Source of the DNA: Embiotoca jacksoni
Lineage: Eukaryota > Chordata > Actinopteri > Embiotocidae
NCBI GenBank assembly: GCA_022577435.1
Contig: JAKOON010000018.1
Location: 3,028,282-3,092,281 of the forward strand
Reading direction: 5' to 3'
DNA length: 64,000 bases
In this document: piece after piece, positions 60,063-64,000 of the stretch
Layout: the number at the start of each line of letters is the position of its first letter
Numbering within the stretch: position 1 is the first letter of the stretch
Notes under the pieces: model-generated
What the model saw: only the letters and a program-made list of their open reading frames with translations
Database searches by the model: none
What the model was told of the DNA's origin: nothing
Translations under genes and position numbers: made by a program

Positions 60063-63000
60063 AAACACAATGAGTTTATGTCACGCATGTGTGGCCAAAC
60101 ATCTAAAACGGATCCAAGTGGAAACCACCTTTATCTGGGCACTCTCTGCCTCCAGATAATATTCTGACCACATGCACAACATCCACACTGAGAGAACTCA
60201 GTCTGTTCTGCAAACAATAGGGGTCCCACCTGGCATTAGGGGGAGTTATAAAATAGAATGGCCTGATGAGTGTACTCATCATGCTAGTTTTGTCATAATT
60301 AAATTTCAAAGGATACACATGCGGGCTCACTGGGAGTTGGATGATGTAGCACTCAAGGTTGCTTGACACAAAATAATGTTAATCACGCCATGTTGTTAAT
60401 TAATTAGACTATGTTTAATTCCAGCTGTAGTGACGGGAAAGTGTGTACTCAGTGTCAACTCTATAATATGAGATTTTTTTTATGGCCAATGCAGAACACG
60501 CACAACGCTTTACTGCAGTATTGCCTCATCCCTGAATATTCACAGGCCTCCTCTAAAAACATACAGTGTTATAATATTTTCATTGCCATACAAGGAAATA
60601 ATCGCCCAATCCACATAACTCTCCAGCCACGCAAGTGAATAAGTGCTGTGGATTTATTTCAGGAATACATTACAAAATATAGTCACATATAAAATCTTGC
60701 TGGCTTTCAATAAGCATTTCCACAGTAAGCGTGAATAGTCTGAGAGTGGCCAGCGGGAGCATTAGCTGATGATTTGGTTCACACTGAGGTTATCAGCTTC
60801 TAGGGTACTCACAGTGAAGTAACCACTTCATTCTATAGCTCATCCTCTTCCAGCACGTTCATTACTGATCCTGTGAAATGGTTGGAGCTGTTTTCTTCAG
60901 AAATAACACATTGTCAGTCAGACAGAAAGCTGGTGAAGGTGAAACAAAGCCACAGTCATCGCCACACTTTGTCTGTGTGGGCCTGCTCATCGGTCACACA
61001 AAAGAACAACAACATGGTTAGTTAGGAATAAAGCACATATAGCACCAACCAAAACAACAGTTAATACGTAACAGTGCCAAAGTTTCTCAAAAGAAAACAC
61101 AGTTTTGATTTATTTGATAATTCTATGAATGTATTGCTTTTGCTTTACTGATTTTTATCCCTGGTAAGCAAGAGTCATGAAGACAGAAAAGGTTTCTAAG
61201 TGCATAGTAAAAAGACAAAAGCTATATATCTTCACCTGCATGTAAACATACCGAAACATGTGTTTTATTGTATCCTGTCCTGATGTATTGCTTTTAATGG
61301 CAGATTTGTGCACATGCAAGCCAAAAAGAAACGTCTGCCTTTTGCATGCAAAAAGTGGACAATAAGGTTGTTTTGAAAATAAATGTATTATGTATTAATG
61401 TGTAAGTGCATGGCTACAAAAAAATTGTAAACATAAAGACAATGTAATTGGAAATCATTGGTAGTCAGCTATAAGTCAACTTCTGTCCTGTCTTAAAGTC
61501 ATAAACATATGTCATTAAAGGTGCAATCTGTAAGACGTTCCACTTTATATATATATATATATATTTAAGGTCCTCACTTTACAGCATATTGCCAATATAT
61601 GAAAATTATACAAACAAAACAACTTGGTATCTATTACGGTTTGGGTTAGAACTTGATAAATATTAATGTTAAAATAACTTATCCTTTAAGGTTAGAGGAG
61701 AGTTGTTGTCATAATTAAAGTAACAATCTCCAAATAGCTTTATTTCCTGATCTATCAAGCCTAAATATTACATGTACACAAAAATGATCACCACTTGTAT
61801 CAATGCCATATGGCAATATATAATATGCATGTTAAATAAACAGCTGGTTCTCAAGTCAATGCAGATGTGGGTGAAATGGGCAGATGTGAAGACCTCAGAG
61901 ATTTGTAAAAGGGCCAAGTCATTATGGGCAGATGATCAGCAAGTCAAATCCACAGAGGCTCCAACTGGCAACTTCCAGGACTCAGAGGATCTGCTGCGAA
62001 CATCTTGGCCTCTGCAAGAAATTCAGGGCTGCTTTGGCCAACAGCATATCAGTCTGGGTGGTCATAATGGTTTGGCTCTTCATTGTAAACCTGTTGTTTG
62101 ACAAACAATATAATATACAGTTTTATGTTTTGTATACGTATATAAAGTATACTGTACAGTATATACAGCACAATACAGTATAGTCATTGAAATGCTGGTG
62201 AAGCACACATACTGCCAAGACATTCATATTTTGATTCAATTTAACCTGCTTTCAGTCTCGATGTATTTTAACCAGCTAGTAATGAAAATCGTACTTGGCC
62301 TGTTGACTTCACTACATGTAGTTTGAGTCTCTCTTTCTAGTCTCTGTCAGCCTGTTAGTGTCTCCTCTCTCATCCTAAGACTCTGTCTGAAAGCTTCCTG
62401 TAAATTGCTGTGGATAACAGCTGCAGCCAAATGCCTAAAATGCTAATGTATCTGTTTGTTTATTGAAGTGACCCCTACAATCACATTTTCTGCCCCCCCA
62501 CCCTCAGAACACATTCACTATTGCTGACTAATGTTGATAAGTGGCCCAGCTGACATGGCTTGTTTGGCTCCAGCCTCTAATTAAAAAACATCCGGATGCC
62601 TGATTTCCCTCCACTTCTCCCCCAACTGGCTGATCCATACTGAACTCCTGCAAGATTAAAAATGTTAAGTGGTTGGCTTGAGGCAACCAGAGAGCCCTCA
62701 TCACTTCTAGTGGTGTGGTTTCATAAAAGTAATTCAGTTATTGATTCACCAGTCAAAAGTGATATGTGTTGGAGACTTGAGGGCTCTGGCAAGGCTGATC
62801 TATAGACGAGGTAAGGCTCAAAGAGACACAAGTGGGCGATACAGAGCGAATGAGACGGGAGAGAGGAGAGAGGGGAAGTTCAAATCATGAAGTCACAGAT
62901 GTCATGTAGACGACTGCGTGACGGTGACATGACAGCTGCTTCGCTCTCAGAAAAAGAGATGTTTACATCTCCTTTAACATTAATATCTACTAATTTTTGC

Positions 63001-64000
63001 AGATGCAGACCGAACTGACACCGCTGAACAATCTTATCCTTCAGATTTCAGATCTGACAGGGTTGTTTTAATTTGGAATAAATTAATTTTGCCTTTTACA
63101 AGCTGTCAAATATAAATGTATTACCTGTAAAGTGTGCCCAAAATCAATAGAAACTGAAGCTTTCTGGATTCAAAGCTTTATCGATCAAATACTCATTCAT
63201 CTTTGATGTAGCCTCTATTGGAGAAGAACACTCAGTTATGAGAGTGAATAAAGTCTGTACCACTAAACACCCATGGGTGTTTTATGCAAGTAGTGGGTCA
63301 GAGGTGAGTGTTCAAAATCAGCAAGTTGGGTGAAGCTAGAGGAGCAGCTGATTGGGGTGATAAAGAATGCCTCGATCTGTGATTGGTTGATTGAGATTCC
63401 TTTACGGAATATCTTAATATTAAATACACTGCTCAATTAATTCTCATCCCAGTCACAGTTCTACAAACCTCTCACATAACCTTGTTTTTGAGAAGCATGA
63501 AAGACAAGCAAATTCATCTTTTTCAGATTAAAAGTTGACATCTAAAAAACAGACAAAAAAAGACAGTGAACAATGCAGCATATCATGTAAATGTGAAAAA
63601 AAAGAAAAAAAAAAAAAAAGAGTTTTGATGATCAGGACTTGATGATGTGACTACATGGTTACATTTTGCAACACATTTTATTTGAGGTATTAGTCATTGT
63701 TTTGGCAAAATGAACATCCTGTATAAAGTTAGCAGAATGGAGTGCTACCAGTGAAGCAACCCCGTCACAGTGTGGAAGAATGAAATCTTAAAGTCGCCCA
63801 GAAAGAGAGAAAGCATACCACATTGCGAAAGGGGAGAGACCTTTCTACCAAATTTAAATCCAAAATTGTTCTCTTGAAAACAAACAGAAGAAACAAAAAC
63901 AAAAACGAGACTGCTGATAATCTGTGAATATAATTTTTGCAAGGGGAATGTTCCCCGTCTGTTCTTGGTCACCTGTCTCTGATCGGAGTTTTTCACTTTG
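60063..64000. other. Non-coding stretch, 3.9 kb
   Basis: No gene supported. It contains a TA microsatellite at about 61545-61564, a TATA-rich region at 62100-62170, a C run at about 62494-62500 and an A run at about 63597-63620. The part at 60170-60640 is low in simple repeats and contains GTTAATTAATTAGAC (60393-60407), a homeodomain-type AT core. The last frame on the minus strand (63745-63996) shows no known domain. Confidence 0.45.

Overview
This window looks like nuclear DNA of a teleost fish, probably intergenic or intronic. The evidence is the mix of mobile elements typical of ray-finned fish genomes: several Tc1-like transposons (one with the IR/DR end layout of the Sleeping Beauty group), LINEs of the L2/Rex1 lineage with (TATC)n/(GATA)n tails, an RTE-like tail, a PIF/Harbinger remnant, a tRNA-derived SINE and a tyrosine-recombinase retrotransposon of the Ngaro type. 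These sit in AT-rich, non-coding DNA with long CA, AT and GATA microsatellites. I found no host exon, tRNA, rRNA or CRISPR array that I could defend. The species cannot be named from this sequence.

Layout. 1-8.9 kb: a possible short inverted-repeat element, an RTE-like tail with an AT microsatellite inside it, a 5'-truncated Tc1 fragment (about 2.3-2.7 kb), an L2 3' end (3.8-4.3 kb) and a SINE (7.1-7.2 kb). 8.9-10.4 kb: a short LINE copy on the minus strand. 16.1-19.2 kb: a longer copy of the same LINE family, with recognisable endonuclease and reverse transcriptase. 22.7-24.8 kb: a perfect 69-bp duplication preceded by a perfect hairpin, then a structurally complete but dead Tc1-like element (1.6 kb). 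25.5-26.2 kb: an older Tc1 relic. 30.1-30.9 kb: a LINE reverse-transcriptase relic split by an insertion of another repeat. 31.6-32.3 kb: a Harbinger relic.

The most organised object is the Ngaro-type element at 40284-44984. It has split direct repeats in the order A1 - ORFs - B1 A2 - B2. It encodes an ORF1 with a SAP-like C-terminus, a gag with a CCHC knuckle, a truncated RT followed by a complete-looking RNase H, and a tyrosine recombinase that keeps its catalytic residues. The RT catalytic core is missing, so this copy should be unable to reverse-transcribe itself, yet its ends and recombinase are well preserved.

The remainder (44.9-64 kb) holds a possible LINE relic (47.7 kb), two more Tc1 relics (49.4 and 55.8 kb), two more copies of the repeat seen at 30.4 kb, a 971-bp element with roughly 300-bp terminal inverted repeats (59.1-60.1 kb), two perfect hairpins, and low-repeat stretches that could be conserved non-coding elements. 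The mobile elements do not work together as a pathway. They form layered insertions of different ages, and the window's history can partly be read from nesting, deletions and duplications.
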